DNA of 64,000 nucleotides from CACIAM-69d sp001698445 (GCF_043235035.1 NZ_JAZAQF010000078.1:124001-188000); one strand, 5' to 3'. Positions 27,017 to 36,454 are shown, counted from the first letter of the stretch. Numbers and translations: made by a program. The notes: generated by a model not told the origin, from the sequence alone.

Positions 27017-29407
27017 ATGAAAAAAACAATATTTTCGGTGGCGCTCTTTGGTAGCGCTTTTTTACTATTTTGGGTGCAATTTATTGTTGCAAAAAGCTTG
27101 CTGCCCCTGTTAGGGGGAACGCCGGCTGTTTGGAATGTTTGCCAGGCTTTCTTTCAAATGATGTTGCTGGCCGGCTACGGCTATGCGGCTTGGTTGAGCG
27201 ATCGCCCGTCGTTGCGCTCTCAGTTTTGGATCCATGGAGCTGTGGCGATCGGGGGCGGTTTGGTGCTTTGGAGGCAGTTCAACCAAGTATTTAGTCAATC
27301 AATCATTACTATCGATCGCCCCTTAATTACTCTGCTCCAAATTTTGTTTTTAGGGGTGGCTTTGCCATTTTTTGCCCTCTCAGCAACAGCTCCCTTATTG
27401 CAACGGTGGGTATCGCAAACTCGCTTGGATTTGGGCAAGAATCCCTATGTCCTTTATGCTGCGAGTAATGCGGGTAGCTTGTTAGGCGTTTTGGGATATC
27501 CAGGGGCCATTGAACCGCTTTTTTCCCTGATGGAACAGCGACAATTTTGGCAACTTGGCTATGGGGTTGAGCTGCTTCTAATTGGAGCCTGTGTGCTAAT
27601 TACTTGGCGCGATCGCTGTTGGAGTACTTCGAGTGATGCAAATGATTTAGAACAGTTTTTGCAATCAAAACAACAATCAGGATCAGAAAATCTTGAAAAC
27701 TTAGGAGATTTTAAAAAATTAGAAAAACTCGAAAACCTAGAAGAGTTAACAACATTACAAGAACAATTAACTACCCTCAGCAATACACCAGCCAGTTCAA
27801 AAAATGGCGCAGTGGTCAATCGCTTGACGTTTGCTTCTGAGTCGGACAGTTCGCCAAACAAACCCTTGGAACCCACTTGGCGCGATCGACTCCAATGGGC
27901 CCTATTTTCCTTCTTGCCGGCCAGCTTATCGCTGGGTGTCACCACCTATGTCACCACGGATTTAGCGGCGGTTCCCCTCTTTTGGGCAATTCCCCTCAGC
28001 CTCTATCTACTAACCTATATTGTCGCTTTCTCCAATTGGCGATGGAGCGCGATCGCTTATCCACTGGCGATCTCCAGCTTGCCATTGTTGGTGACTCCGT
28101 TGGTGTTTTGGTCGCGCTTGGATGGGGCCCAAAACTTGTGGGTCATGTTGCCGTTTCACTGGCTGGGATTTGCGATCGCGGCCTTTGTTTGCCATCAAAC
28201 TCTGGCGCTAATTAAGCCATCCGTAACCTACCTGACGCAGTTTTATTTCTGGATTGCTCTGGGGGGAGCTTTGGGCGGATCGTTTAACGCGATCGCTGCG
28301 CCCTCCCTGTTTTCCACAACCCAGGAATATCCCCTGATTCTGATTTTGACGCTGCTGTCGGTGATCAACTCCCACCGCTTGCCCAAGTGGAGTTGGATCG
28401 CGATCGGGCTGGGGTTTGGTGCGCTGCTAGCAGGAATTAATTTCAATCATCTGGCAGACTATTGGGCCGCCTATTGCGTTGCTTTTGGCTTGCTGGCCTT
28501 GATTGGCTGGGCGCTGCAATTGCGCAAAACCAAGATCATTTCGGCAGGACTGGCCATTATTTTAATGATGCAATTTTCCGTGGGCTTACGGGGCGAGGTG
28601 CTGTTAATTGATCGCAGCTTTTTTGGAGTGAATCGGGTGGTGCGCGATCGCTCAAAACAAGTCATGTCCTTGCTTCATGGCTCCACACTCCACGGCCAAC
28701 AAAGCTTGCTGCCCCAACGGCGCGATCGACCGCTCACCTACTTCACAGAAACGGGCCCGATCGGGGAATTTTTTGCGGGGTTTAATCAATCTCGGCGCGA
28801 TCGGGTGGCGGTTTTGGGCCTGGGCATTGGTACGTTGGCCAGCTATGCCCAACCGGATCAGCAATGGACATTTTATGAAATTGATCCCACGGTGAAGTTA
28901 ATTGCTCAAAATCCCGCCTATTTCAGTTTCTTGGAGCTGTCAAAGGGCAAGGTGACAGTGGAAATTGGGGATGGCCGTTTAAAAATGCAAACGGTGGGCG
29001 ATCGCTCCCTCGATTTGGTAATTATGGATGCCTTTAGCTCCGACTCCATTCCCGTGCATTTAATTACCCGTGAAGCCATTGCCAGCTATCTCAACAAACT
29101 GACCGATCGGGGCTTGATTTTGGTTAACATTACGAACCGCTATCTTGACCTGTTGCCTGTCTTGGGAGCCATTAGCCAAGATTTGCGCTTAACGGCAATT
29201 CATCGCTGGGATTTGCGGGTTTTGGAAGCGGAAAAAGCAATCGGTAAAACCCCTTCCCATTGGGTGGCGATCGCCCGATCACCCCAGGATCTGAATTGGT
29301 TAATCGATCGCCCCCAAACCCAATGGCAACCGGTTCCGCCCCAACCCCCTAGCCAACTTTGGACCGACGATCGCTCCAGTTTGCTATCGGTGATTCGATC
29401 GCGCTAA
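27017..29407 (+). CDS. Membrane-fused spermidine-synthase-like protein
   Basis: A 796-residue protein with an N-terminal membrane half and a C-terminal aminopropyltransferase-like half. Residues 1-200 contain five or six hydrophobic helices (FLLFWVQFIVAKSLLPLLGG is characteristic of the family). Residues ~205-285 are a polar linker with Leu/Glu-rich repeats (LENLGDFKKLEKLENLEE). Residues ~290-520 hold about eight further helices. Residues ~555-770 form the Rossmann domain: VAVLGLGIGTLASYA (SAM-binding loop), FYEIDPTVKLIA, IGDGRLKMQ, and LVIMDAFSSDSIPVHLITREA (the catalytic Asp region). Fused MFS/spermidine synthase proteins are widespread but their substrate is mostly unestablished. It is probably monocistronic. 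Confidence 0.88.
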   Translation: MKKTIFSVALFGSAFLLFWVQFIVAKSLLPLLGGTPAVWNVCQAFFQMMLLAGYGYAAWLSDRPSLRSQFWIHGAVAIGGGLVLWRQFNQVFSQSIITIDRPLITLLQILFLGVALPFFALSATAPLLQRWVSQTRLDLGKNPYVLYAASNAGSLLGVLGYPGAIEPLFSLMEQRQFWQLGYGVELLLIGACVLITWRDRCWSTSSDANDLEQFLQSKQQSGSENLENLGDFKKLEKLENLEELTTLQEQLTTLSNTPASSKNGAVVNRLTFASESDSSPNKPLEPTWRDRLQWALFSFLPASLSLGVTTYVTTDLAAVPLFWAIPLSLYLLTYIVAFSNWRWSAIAYPLAISSLPLLVTPLVFWSRLDGAQNLWVMLPFHWLGFAIAAFVCHQTLALIKPSVTYLTQFYFWIALGGALGGSFNAIAAPSLFSTTQEYPLILILTLLSVINSHRLPKWSWIAIGLGFGALLAGINFNHLADYWAAYCVAFGLLALIGWALQLRKTKIISAGLAIILMMQFSVGLRGEVLLIDRSFFGVNRVVRDRSKQVMSLLHGSTLHGQQSLLPQRRDRPLTYFTETGPIGEFFAGFNQSRRDRVAVLGLGIGTLASYAQPDQQWTFYEIDPTVKLIAQNPAYFSFLELSKGKVTVEIGDGRLKMQTVGDRSLDLVIMDAFSSDSIPVHLITREAIASYLNKLTDRGLILVNITNRYLDLLPVLGAISQDLRLTAIHRWDLRVLEAEKAIGKTPSHWVAIARSPQDLNWLIDRPQTQWQPVPPQPPSQLWTDDRSSLLSVIRSR

Positions 29408-29456
29408 ATCCGTTCCCAAGTGGTAGGCAACTTGAGCGAACTTGATCCCTGAAAAC

Positions 29457-31466
29457 CTATTGGGGCGGTAACCCATCGAGCGTAATAATCGATTCCAAAA
29501 TTGGCTTAGCCGCCGGAGCCGCCACCACCCCGCCAGAACCACCCGGAGGTTCATCAAAAATGGTCATCACCACATATCGAGGATTTTCAACGGGAAAAAT
29601 GCTGACAAAACTGGCAATCACAGCCCCGCGCCGATAGCCGCCTCGTTCATCTTGTTTTTGGGAAGTGCCGGTTTTGCCCGCAATCCGATAACCCGGAATT
29701 TGGGCCCGTTTGCCCGTGCCCTGAGATACCACGGTTTCCATCATTTTCAGCACCTCGCGGGTGGTGGCGGCGGAAAAGACGGACATCGGTTCCGGGTGGG
29801 CCGGTTGCCAATAGGGTTGCCCTTCAACGGTGCTGAGGCTGTCCACAATGTGCGGCGTAACGAGTTTTCCCCCATTGGCCAGGGCTGCGATCGCCCGCAC
29901 CAGTTGTAGCGGTGTGATGGCAACCCCTTGGCCAAAAGAGGTGGTGGCACGGTCAATTTTGGAGGCTAAAAAAGTCTGGCGATCCTTAATTTGACCAGGG
30001 GTTTCAAAGGGCAAATCAACCCCGCTAGCTTGATTAAAACCTAGGCGCTGTAAGTATTGATAAAACACCCCTGGATCTAATCGCAAACCAATCCGAACTG
30101 TGGCAACATTACTCGAAGTTTGGATGACTTTGCTCAGATTCAATTTTCCTAGTCGGGCAAAGTTGAAATTGCGAATGACGCGATCGCCCACTTGCACCGA
30201 ACCATTGTCATCAAAGGTGTCATCCAAACTCAACACCCTCGAATCCAGCCCCATGGCCATCACCAGCGGCTTGAAGGTTGACCCCGGTTCGTACAAATCC
30301 GAAACCACCCAATTCCGGAAACGGGCAACATCCGCCTCTGAGTAGCGATTGGGATTGTAGTTGGGTTCACAAACCAAGGCCCGAATGGCTCCCGTTTGCA
30401 CATCCAGGACGATCGCGGCTCCCTTTTTGGCGCGGCTGGCGGTCATTTGAGCCTGGACGGCGGCCCGGGCGGCCCGTTGTAATCGCAAGTCAAGGGTTAA
30501 TTTGAGCTGTAAATCGTCTAAATAGGTCAACTGGTTCAGCCGATCGTTTTCCAGGCTGCCCAAGCGCGGCAGGGCATAGCCACCGGGGGCTCGTTCCAGG
30601 GTCACAGGGCTGACCGATCGCGCCAACAGTCGCCCCATGGAATATTCCAAGCCGGTCTTGCCTTGGCCGTCAAACAGGTTCACATACCCCACAATCTCCG
30701 CCGCCATCTCATCCTGGGGATAGACCCGGCCGGGCCGCTCATGCAACTCCAACCCGTCTAAGGCCGTGCGTCGGATCCGTTGGGCCTGGTCTTCCGTCAG
30801 GGACTCGTGGAGCCGAATGCCGCTGCGGCCCCGCTCCAGTTTTTGGGCCACCGCCGTCACCGGTTCCTGCAAAATCGAAGCCACAAGGGCCGCCACCACG
30901 GATTTGGGCTTGTTGAATAGCTTGGGGTGGGCGTAGAGGGTGTAAGTAACTCGATCGAGCGCCAGCGCCACCCCGCGTCGATCGACGATTGAGCGGCGGG
31001 GCGCAAAGGGTTTGACCGTTACTCGTTGTTGGGCGCGGGCCCGGTTGGTGAGGGTTTCGCCCTGAACGCCCTGTAGCCACGCCAACCGCAACACCAACCC
31101 CGCCACAGCCGCCAGCAAAATGCCGCCCACAACCGTCACCCGTTGGCGGGACGGGTTCACCTGGCGTGGGTCGGGCAACTGGGCGCGAATTTGCCGCCAG
31201 GTTTGCTCCCATTTTTGGGTCAGTGAGTCATCCTGATCGGGCGTTGGCCCCAACCAAGATCGAGGGCGCGATCGAGGGCGCGATCGGGCGCTGGGGCCCG
31301 GCTCACCGGAGCGATCGCCCCGTTTGCGAAATGCTTTGACGTTGAACGCTTCCAAGGGCCAATCGTCTCCTGCCCCTTGCCAATCGGCCGCCGATCCAAA
31401 GCTGCGGCGCGATCGCGCATCCCGATCGCCCGAGGCAGCATCTTCAGCGGGGTCAAACCGACTCAT
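29457..31466 (-). CDS. ftsI: Class B penicillin-binding protein / septal transpeptidase FtsI
   Basis: Cross-links septal peptidoglycan during division (PBP3/FtsI type). About 669 residues from the ATG at 31466: a basic, Arg/Pro-rich cytoplasmic tail of ~95 residues, one transmembrane helix (TVVGGILLAAVAGLVLRLAW) at about 108-130, a PBP dimer domain (~150-310), and the transpeptidase with the acylated Ser396 in EPGSTFK, the SSNVATVRIG motif (SxN), and AGKTGTSQK (KTG). The long Arg-rich N-terminal tail is longer than in E. coli. It diverges from the CSP41-like gene. There is no adjacent dcw cluster, as usual in cyanobacteria. Confidence 0.94.
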   Translation of the reverse strand: MSRFDPAEDAASGDRDARSRRSFGSAADWQGAGDDWPLEAFNVKAFRKRGDRSGEPGPSARSRPRSRPRSWLGPTPDQDDSLTQKWEQTWRQIRAQLPDPRQVNPSRQRVTVVGGILLAAVAGLVLRLAWLQGVQGETLTNRARAQQRVTVKPFAPRRSIVDRRGVALALDRVTYTLYAHPKLFNKPKSVVAALVASILQEPVTAVAQKLERGRSGIRLHESLTEDQAQRIRRTALDGLELHERPGRVYPQDEMAAEIVGYVNLFDGQGKTGLEYSMGRLLARSVSPVTLERAPGGYALPRLGSLENDRLNQLTYLDDLQLKLTLDLRLQRAARAAVQAQMTASRAKKGAAIVLDVQTGAIRALVCEPNYNPNRYSEADVARFRNWVVSDLYEPGSTFKPLVMAMGLDSRVLSLDDTFDDNGSVQVGDRVIRNFNFARLGKLNLSKVIQTSSNVATVRIGLRLDPGVFYQYLQRLGFNQASGVDLPFETPGQIKDRQTFLASKIDRATTSFGQGVAITPLQLVRAIAALANGGKLVTPHIVDSLSTVEGQPYWQPAHPEPMSVFSAATTREVLKMMETVVSQGTGKRAQIPGYRIAGKTGTSQKQDERGGYRRGAVIASFVSIFPVENPRYVVMTIFDEPPGGSGGVVAAPAAKPILESIITLDGLPPQ

Positions 31467-31651
31467 GGGCAGGCACAATCAATCGCAAGCGGTAACAGAT
31501 CAAATCTTAAGGGGCGGTGGAGCGTTTGTGTGGGGAATAAATCGATAAAATAGCCTCGTCGCTGTGGTCTCAAAGCTTCCGGGCTATTTCTTTCCCCAAT
31601 TTCGTTTTCCAAGCGATCAATACTCCATTTTTTGAAAGGTGTAAGGGATTT

Positions 31652-32590
31652 ATGCGTGTTTTAGTGATGGGTGGAACGCGGTTTATTGGCGTTTATCTGA
31701 CCCGATTACTGGTGGAAAAAGGTCATGAAGTCACCCTGTTGAATCGTGGTCGCAAGCCCTCGCCTGTTGAAGGTTTGGAAGTCATTCAGTGCGATCGCAC
31801 TCAAGGGGATGAATTGAAATCTAAACTAGCCCATCGCCACTTTGAATGGGTGTTTGATAATAACGGTCGCGAACTCAGCGACACGCAACCGCTGGTGGAA
31901 GTGTTACGCGGCAAAACCGAGCATTTTCTCTACATGAGTTCGGCCGGTGTTTACCTGAAAACCGACCAATTGCCCCACTGCGAAGCAGACCCCGTTGATC
32001 CCAAAAGTCGTCACAAGGGCAAACATGAAACGGAAAGTTATTTAGCCCACCATGATGAACCTTTCACATCGTTTCGACCAACCTATATCTACGGGCCCCT
32101 GAATTACAATCCGCTGGAATCTTGGTTTTTTGATCGGATTGTGCGCGATCGCCCAATTCCCATTCCCGGCAACGGATTACACATTACCCAACTGGGCCAT
32201 GTGGCTGACTTGGTTAGTGCAATGGTGGCGGCTGCTGGTAACCCCAAAACCATTGGCAAAATCTACAACATTTCGGGCGATCGCTACGTCACGTTCGATG
32301 GTCTGGCGCGGGCCTGTGCATTGGCTGCCGGTAAAGATCCAGAGCAATTGCAACTGATTCATTACGATCCCAAGCAATTTGACTTTGGGAAGCGAAAGGC
32401 TTTTCCGATGCGCGTGCAGCATTTCTTTGCCAGCAATCAACAAGCAAAACAGGATTTGGGATGGCAACCTGCCTACGATTTGGTTTCTGGGTTGCGAGAT
32501 GCGTTTGAAAATGATTACTTACCGTCGGGAGCCGATCGCGCGGAAGTGGACTTTTCGACTGATGAAGAAATTCTGAAAGCCTTGGCTTAA
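31652..32590 (+). CDS. CSP41-like NAD-dependent epimerase/dehydratase-fold protein
   Basis: A 312-residue atypical short-chain dehydrogenase with the nucleotide loop VMGGTRFIGVYLTRLL at the N-terminus and FLYMSSAGVYLKTDQLPHCE. The motif following is not the usual YxxxK; the region KHETESYLAHHDEPFTSFRPTYIYGP fits the CSP41 group, whose plastid members bind and cleave RNA stem-loops and support chloroplast transcription and translation. The cyanobacterial role is unproven. The C-terminus is full length (DLGWQPAYDLVSGLRDAFENDYL). An AAAGGTGTAAGG sequence lies about 10 bases before the ATG and could serve as ribosome binding site. Confidence 0.88.
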   Translation: MRVLVMGGTRFIGVYLTRLLVEKGHEVTLLNRGRKPSPVEGLEVIQCDRTQGDELKSKLAHRHFEWVFDNNGRELSDTQPLVEVLRGKTEHFLYMSSAGVYLKTDQLPHCEADPVDPKSRHKGKHETESYLAHHDEPFTSFRPTYIYGPLNYNPLESWFFDRIVRDRPIPIPGNGLHITQLGHVADLVSAMVAAAGNPKTIGKIYNISGDRYVTFDGLARACALAAGKDPEQLQLIHYDPKQFDFGKRKAFPMRVQHFFASNQQAKQDLGWQPAYDLVSGLRDAFENDYLPSGADRAEVDFSTDEEILKALA

Positions 32591-32623
32591 ATCTGCCGAA
32601 AATTCTCGCGAAATCGTGGGGGG

Positions 32624-32643
32624 CAAGGGGCTTAAGCCCCTTG
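32624..32643. repeat. 20-bp perfect palindrome, copy 2
   Basis: The same palindrome as at 26841, again preceded by a G run and followed by TCT. It is the only structure in the 86-base gap between two convergent genes, so it may act as a terminator for both. Confidence 0.85.
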
Positions 32644-32676
32644 TCTGGTTATGTTGAGAATGGCCATGGATTTTGA

Positions 32677-34164
32677 TTAGGGTCGAGAGCGACCTGTGAG
32701 CAGAAATCCGAGGCGAATGATGCAGGTGATGATAACGCAAACCAGCCCGATCGCCCCGGACAACATGATCAATTCCAACAGGGCTAAGCCGTTTCGCAAC
32801 AGAGGAATCAGGCTGACTACCCCGATCGTGATCATCGGCAACAGCAACAAATCCCACCGCTCGATCGTCCGCGACTGTTGCAGCGCCACCAAAATAATCA
32901 GCAACCACAGACCCGGCACGGCCGCCTCAATGCCGAACAATTGCCCCAAACTTTGCCCAAGGTTCCAAATTAACGTGCCCTGAACACCGGTAAACAGGCT
33001 GTGGCTGATCCACTCGCGCGTGCTGAATGGTATGCCCGATCGCGCCTTGCCCTTGCTGGGTTTTGGAGAGGTGGCGGGTTGCGGTTGGGCTTGCGCTGGA
33101 GGATGGGGCGCAAGGGGGGCGGGGCCAGCGGCCACTGGCTGAGAAGTGCTGAGTTTGGGCGGCGCGCTCAAAATTTGCAAACTGGGCCGGCCCGCGCCGG
33201 GATTCACCAACGGCAAAATGGTCACCTGATCGAGCCGCGCCAGCACCTCTTGGGCCGAGCTGAACCGTTGATTGGGCGTGAGCTGCACCAGTCGATCGAG
33301 CACCACGGCCAACTCATCGCTGACCGTCACCCCCGATCGCCAGCGCCATTGGCCCTGAAACGAGTCATAAAGGGTTTCAGGCGCTTGCCCCGTTAACAAC
33401 ACCAGGCAAGTGACCCCTAAGCTATAGAGATCCGTGGATGGGAAAACCATCCCGCCGGTCACCTGTTCCGGTGGCGCAAATCCGGTGGAATAGATGCTGG
33501 TGGACTGGTTATTCGATCCTTGGGCCGCCAACCGCACGGAACCAAAATCCAACAAAAACAGCCGCCCGTCTCGCCGCCGCATCAGATTTGAGGGTTTGAT
33601 ATCTCGATGAATGGCCCCCCGATCGTGAATGAAATGCAGCACCTTCAGCACTTCTCGCAACACGATCCGCGTTTCTGCTTCTGAAAAAGGGCCCCGATCC
33701 GCTAGCTCTTCTTCCAGATTCTGCCCGTCAATGAATTCCTGAACAATGTAGAAGTAATCCTGCGTGCGATCGCCCGTTGGGGTGGGAACCGTAAGCGGAA
33801 AAAAGGCGAACAGATCCGGAATTTGGGGATGTTCATGGCCCAAAGATTCCAGCACCGCCGCTTCCTTCACAAACAAAGATTGAGCTAGGGCCAGGCGATC
33901 GCCCTGAAGATCGGCCGGCGGCAAAAACTGTTTCACCACGCATTTACGGGTTGCGGGGGTGTAACGATCGATAGCCAAATAAGCCGCTCCGAAGCCGCCC
34001 TGCCCCAACAGACGAATTGGCAAATAGCGACCGCCCAAAATTTGCGGCATCCCGCAGCGCGAACAAAACTTTTGTCCCACAGACACCAAGGTCTGGGGAT
34101 GATCCAGATCGGGAAACTCGTTCCGGGGGCGATCGCACCCCGGCCTTGTGCAGTAAACCTCCAT
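32677..34164 (-). CDS. Ser/Thr protein kinase with N-terminal zinc ribbon and C-terminal membrane helices
   Basis: A 495-residue membrane kinase. Residues 1-40 form a small zinc ribbon (Cys5, Cys10, Cys34, Cys37: CTRPGC ... CSRCG). The kinase domain spans ~45-310 with LLGQGGFGAAYLAID (glycine loop), VKQF (Lys), HRDIKPSNLM, DFGSVRLA, and PPEQVTGGMVFPSTDLYSLG. A Pro/Ala/Gln linker follows (~335-385). The C-terminus has three or four hydrophobic helices (LFTGVQGTLIWNLGQ onward) and ends GRSRP. This zinc-ribbon/kinase/4TM type is common in cyanobacteria. The frame is open 19 codons upstream, but MEVYCTRPGC at 34164 is the natural start. Target proteins are unknown. Confidence 0.93.
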   Translation of the reverse strand: MEVYCTRPGCDRPRNEFPDLDHPQTLVSVGQKFCSRCGMPQILGGRYLPIRLLGQGGFGAAYLAIDRYTPATRKCVVKQFLPPADLQGDRLALAQSLFVKEAAVLESLGHEHPQIPDLFAFFPLTVPTPTGDRTQDYFYIVQEFIDGQNLEEELADRGPFSEAETRIVLREVLKVLHFIHDRGAIHRDIKPSNLMRRRDGRLFLLDFGSVRLAAQGSNNQSTSIYSTGFAPPEQVTGGMVFPSTDLYSLGVTCLVLLTGQAPETLYDSFQGQWRWRSGVTVSDELAVVLDRLVQLTPNQRFSSAQEVLARLDQVTILPLVNPGAGRPSLQILSAPPKLSTSQPVAAGPAPLAPHPPAQAQPQPATSPKPSKGKARSGIPFSTREWISHSLFTGVQGTLIWNLGQSLGQLFGIEAAVPGLWLLIILVALQQSRTIERWDLLLLPMITIGVVSLIPLLRNGLALLELIMLSGAIGLVCVIITCIIRLGFLLTGRSRP

Positions 34165-34485
34165 GGGGATTGCCTTCGGTCGCTGCCTCCAGTCTAAGCC
34201 AGGGCCCGCAACGGCCGGCAATTATTCCCCAGAAGGTCGATGGTTCAGATTTTTGATCAACTTTCTGATCAACCGGTTTTTGAGAGGTTGCTTGAAAAGC
34301 CAACATTGCTACTCTCTACGCCCCAGCGATCAACGTAGACAAGGGGCTTAAGCCCCTTGCCCCCACGACCATTGGTGCTTGGCCCGTGCCAAGAGATACT
34401 TTTCAAACATCCTCTGATCAAAATTTTGAAATTGGTTTCCGATTTGGTTGCCTATTGTTTTTTGATCACTTGTTTTCTAAAAATC
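34165..34485. other. Gap between Ser/Thr kinase and rbcR-like gene, includes palindrome copy 3
   Basis: Carries the third copy of the 20-bp palindrome (listed separately) and an otherwise unremarkable sequence; from 34400 it is AT-rich with poly-T stretches. No gene is seen. Confidence 0.5.
34340..34359. repeat. 20-bp perfect palindrome, copy 3
   Basis: Same palindrome, here in inverted orientation relative to its flanks: GAC before and a C run after, meaning that on the minus strand it reads G-run, palindrome, TCT as in the other two copies. It lies downstream of the rbcR-like gene and upstream of the Ser/Thr kinase gene. Confidence 0.85.
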
Positions 34486-34620
34486 GGTTAACCCAAGATT
34501 GATTAGTTCGAGATTAATTAACCCAAGATTGGTTCACCCAAGATTGGTTCACCCAAGATTGGTTGATTCCAGATTAATTAACCCAAGATTGGTTAATCCC
34601 AGATTGATTAATCCAAACTA
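34486..34620. repeat. Tandem array, nine 15-bp units, running into the rbcR-like stop
   Basis: Nine consecutive 15-mers related to GGTTAACCCAAGATT, two of them identical (GGTTCACCCAAGATT at 34531-34560). The last, most diverged unit overlaps the stop codon and last codons of the LysR-type gene (stop at 34608-34610). Confidence 0.9.
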
Positions 34621-35597
34621 ATCAGCATTTCCGGTTCCGGAGAGCTAGGGACGCTCGGGGGCGGTGGATATAAATCAGCAGAAGCAAAATGGGGCAAAAT
34701 GTCGCGAGTGAAGGCTTCTGCAGCCTTGGAGCGATAGCGGTTGGGGTTGGTAATCACCTTGAGGATTCGCTCAACCCGGAAGTTTTCAATTTGGCTGCGG
34801 TGGAGGTGGCCTAATTGCAGTTCTTTTTCAATCGCCGCTACGGAGACAAAGGCCGCGCCGAGACCTGCTTGAACTGCGTTTTTAATGGCTTCGATCGAGT
34901 TCAGCTCCATATCCACCTTGAGGCGGCGGGTGTCAATTCCCGACTGACTCAAAACCGTGTCGATTACTTTGCGGATGGTGGATTGGGAATCGAGAGCAAT
35001 GAAAGACAACCCATAGAGATGTTCCCGATCGATCAGATCGATGTGGGCTAAGGGGTGCTGAGGCGGCAAAATCAGCGCCAGTTCATCGCGGGCATAGGCC
35101 AACACTTCCAATGAATCTTGCAGCTCGGCCGGCACTTCGCCGCCAATGATGGCCAGGTCGATTTGGCCATTCGACACGCTCCAAGAGGTGCGGCGGGTGG
35201 AATGCACATGCAACTGCACCCCCACTTCGGGATATTTGTCGTGGAACATGCCAATCATCCGAGGCAGCAGATAAGTCCCGGTGGTTTGGCTGGCCCCCAC
35301 GATCAGGGTTCCGCCTTGGAGGTTTTGCAAATCTTTGATTGCCCGGCAGGTTTCCTGGCAAAGGGTCAGAATCTTTTCGCCGTAACTCAGCAGCATGTGG
35401 CCTGCTTCGGTTAGTTGGGCCCGGCGACCGCCGCGATCGAACAGGGGCACATCCAATTGGCGTTCTAGGTTTTGTACCTGCAAGCTCACCGCAGGTTGCG
35501 AGACATAGAGGCTGTCGGCGGCCCGCTTAAAGCTCCCTTCGGCGGCGATCGCCTTGAGGATGCGGAGTTGGTCAAGCGTGAATGGCAAATCGGACAT
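34608..35597 (-). CDS. rbcR: LysR-family regulator, RbcR/Ycf30 type
   Basis: A 329-residue transcription factor. The N-terminal winged helix-turn-helix is LRILKAIAAEGSFKRAADSL-YVSQPAVS and the effector domain begins GGTLIVGASQTTGTYLLPRM. These blocks match, from memory, the RbcR (Ycf30) regulators that activate rubisco and carbon-fixation genes in cyanobacteria and red-lineage plastids, rather than the NdhR/CmpR paralogues. An upstream extension of 75 codons is open but consists of tandem repeats; the ATG at 35597 (MSDLPFTLDQ) is the right start. No rbc genes are next to it. The 15-bp array at 35704 lies in its promoter region. Confidence 0.85.
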   Translation of the reverse strand: MSDLPFTLDQLRILKAIAAEGSFKRAADSLYVSQPAVSLQVQNLERQLDVPLFDRGGRRAQLTEAGHMLLSYGEKILTLCQETCRAIKDLQNLQGGTLIVGASQTTGTYLLPRMIGMFHDKYPEVGVQLHVHSTRRTSWSVSNGQIDLAIIGGEVPAELQDSLEVLAYARDELALILPPQHPLAHIDLIDREHLYGLSFIALDSQSTIRKVIDTVLSQSGIDTRRLKVDMELNSIEAIKNAVQAGLGAAFVSVAAIEKELQLGHLHRSQIENFRVERILKVITNPNRYRSKAAEAFTRDILPHFASADLYPPPPSVPSSPEPEMLISLD

Positions 35598-36454
35598 AGA
35601 CAGTACTACAGCCTGGAGAAAGCCATCGAGTGGAATGGGATGGAAATCGATCGGGAGTTGGCGAAGAAAGCCGTTGCTCCAAGGTGTCGTGGCGCGATCG
35701 TGTGAAACGGCACAGGGCGAAACAGCACGAGGCGAAACAACACGAGGCGAAACAACACAGGGCGAAACAACACAGGGCGAAACAGCCTTTTGGCGGAAGG
35801 TAGCACTGGGAGGAGTCCCCAACGATAACCATCAGGGCCCGGCCCAAATTCACGGACCCACCATCCTGGGGAAAGGGGGCGTGAATCGGGAGGCCACGGG
35901 GCGATCGAACCGTGGACGGTGAACCTTAGGCGATCGAATGGTGACAAATGATCGTCAACCTAGGATCTCATCTCGACCTAGCCGCACGATCGCCCGTTCT
36001 TCATTATTCTGAAGCAGACCCCCACCATTTGATTAAAAACATTTATGAGAAAATTTCGGTTCCCTGATAGACCCAGGATCAAACACAGCACCAATCCCTG
36101 CGGCGCACTGACCAAAAACCGGTAAATTCCTATCCTGGAGTGCTGAGGTCGGTTGCTATCGTCTTCCGGCCACCTTTGATGATCTCCAGCTATCTCTGGG
36201 GCTGTTTCCAGCCATCTCTGGGGTTGTTTCTGGTTATTTGCAGTAATTCCTGGGGCGATTTCCAGTGATTTCTGGCTTTTTCTGGTTATCTTTGGTTTTT
36301 TCCAGTCATCTTTGGTCCCTTTTGGTCATTTCGAGTTTTGCCCGTTTGGATCATTGATCCTCCCTCTGCCCTCACCGCCGATTGCGTGATTGATTGCATC
36401 ATGATTTCCATTTTCTCCCTCGGATCTACTGGATCGATCGGCTCGATCGGGGCA
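35598..36454. other. Long gap upstream of the rbcR-like gene with repeats
   Basis: About 850 bases between two diverging genes. It holds the exact 15-bp array at 35704-35778 and, at about 36165-36320, an imperfect repeat of a ~21-base unit (for example TTTCCAGCCATCTCTGGGG). The middle part, 35940-36150, has no recognisable feature. The frame of the downstream NnrU-type gene is open through the second repeat to 36338 but this part is unlikely to be translated. Confidence 0.6.
35704..35778. repeat. Tandem array, five 15-bp units
   Basis: Five units of the form GAAACARCACRRGGC, the last two identical (GAAACAACACAGGGC); a partial sixth begins at 35779. Located about 107 bases upstream of the rbcR-like start, where regulatory sites would be expected. 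Confidence 0.9.

Noticed and set aside
35598..35822. 75-codon N-terminal extension of the rbcR-like gene
   Set aside because: It consists of translated 15-bp repeats (VVSPC/VVSPR) and the LysR fold starts exactly at the ATG at 35597.
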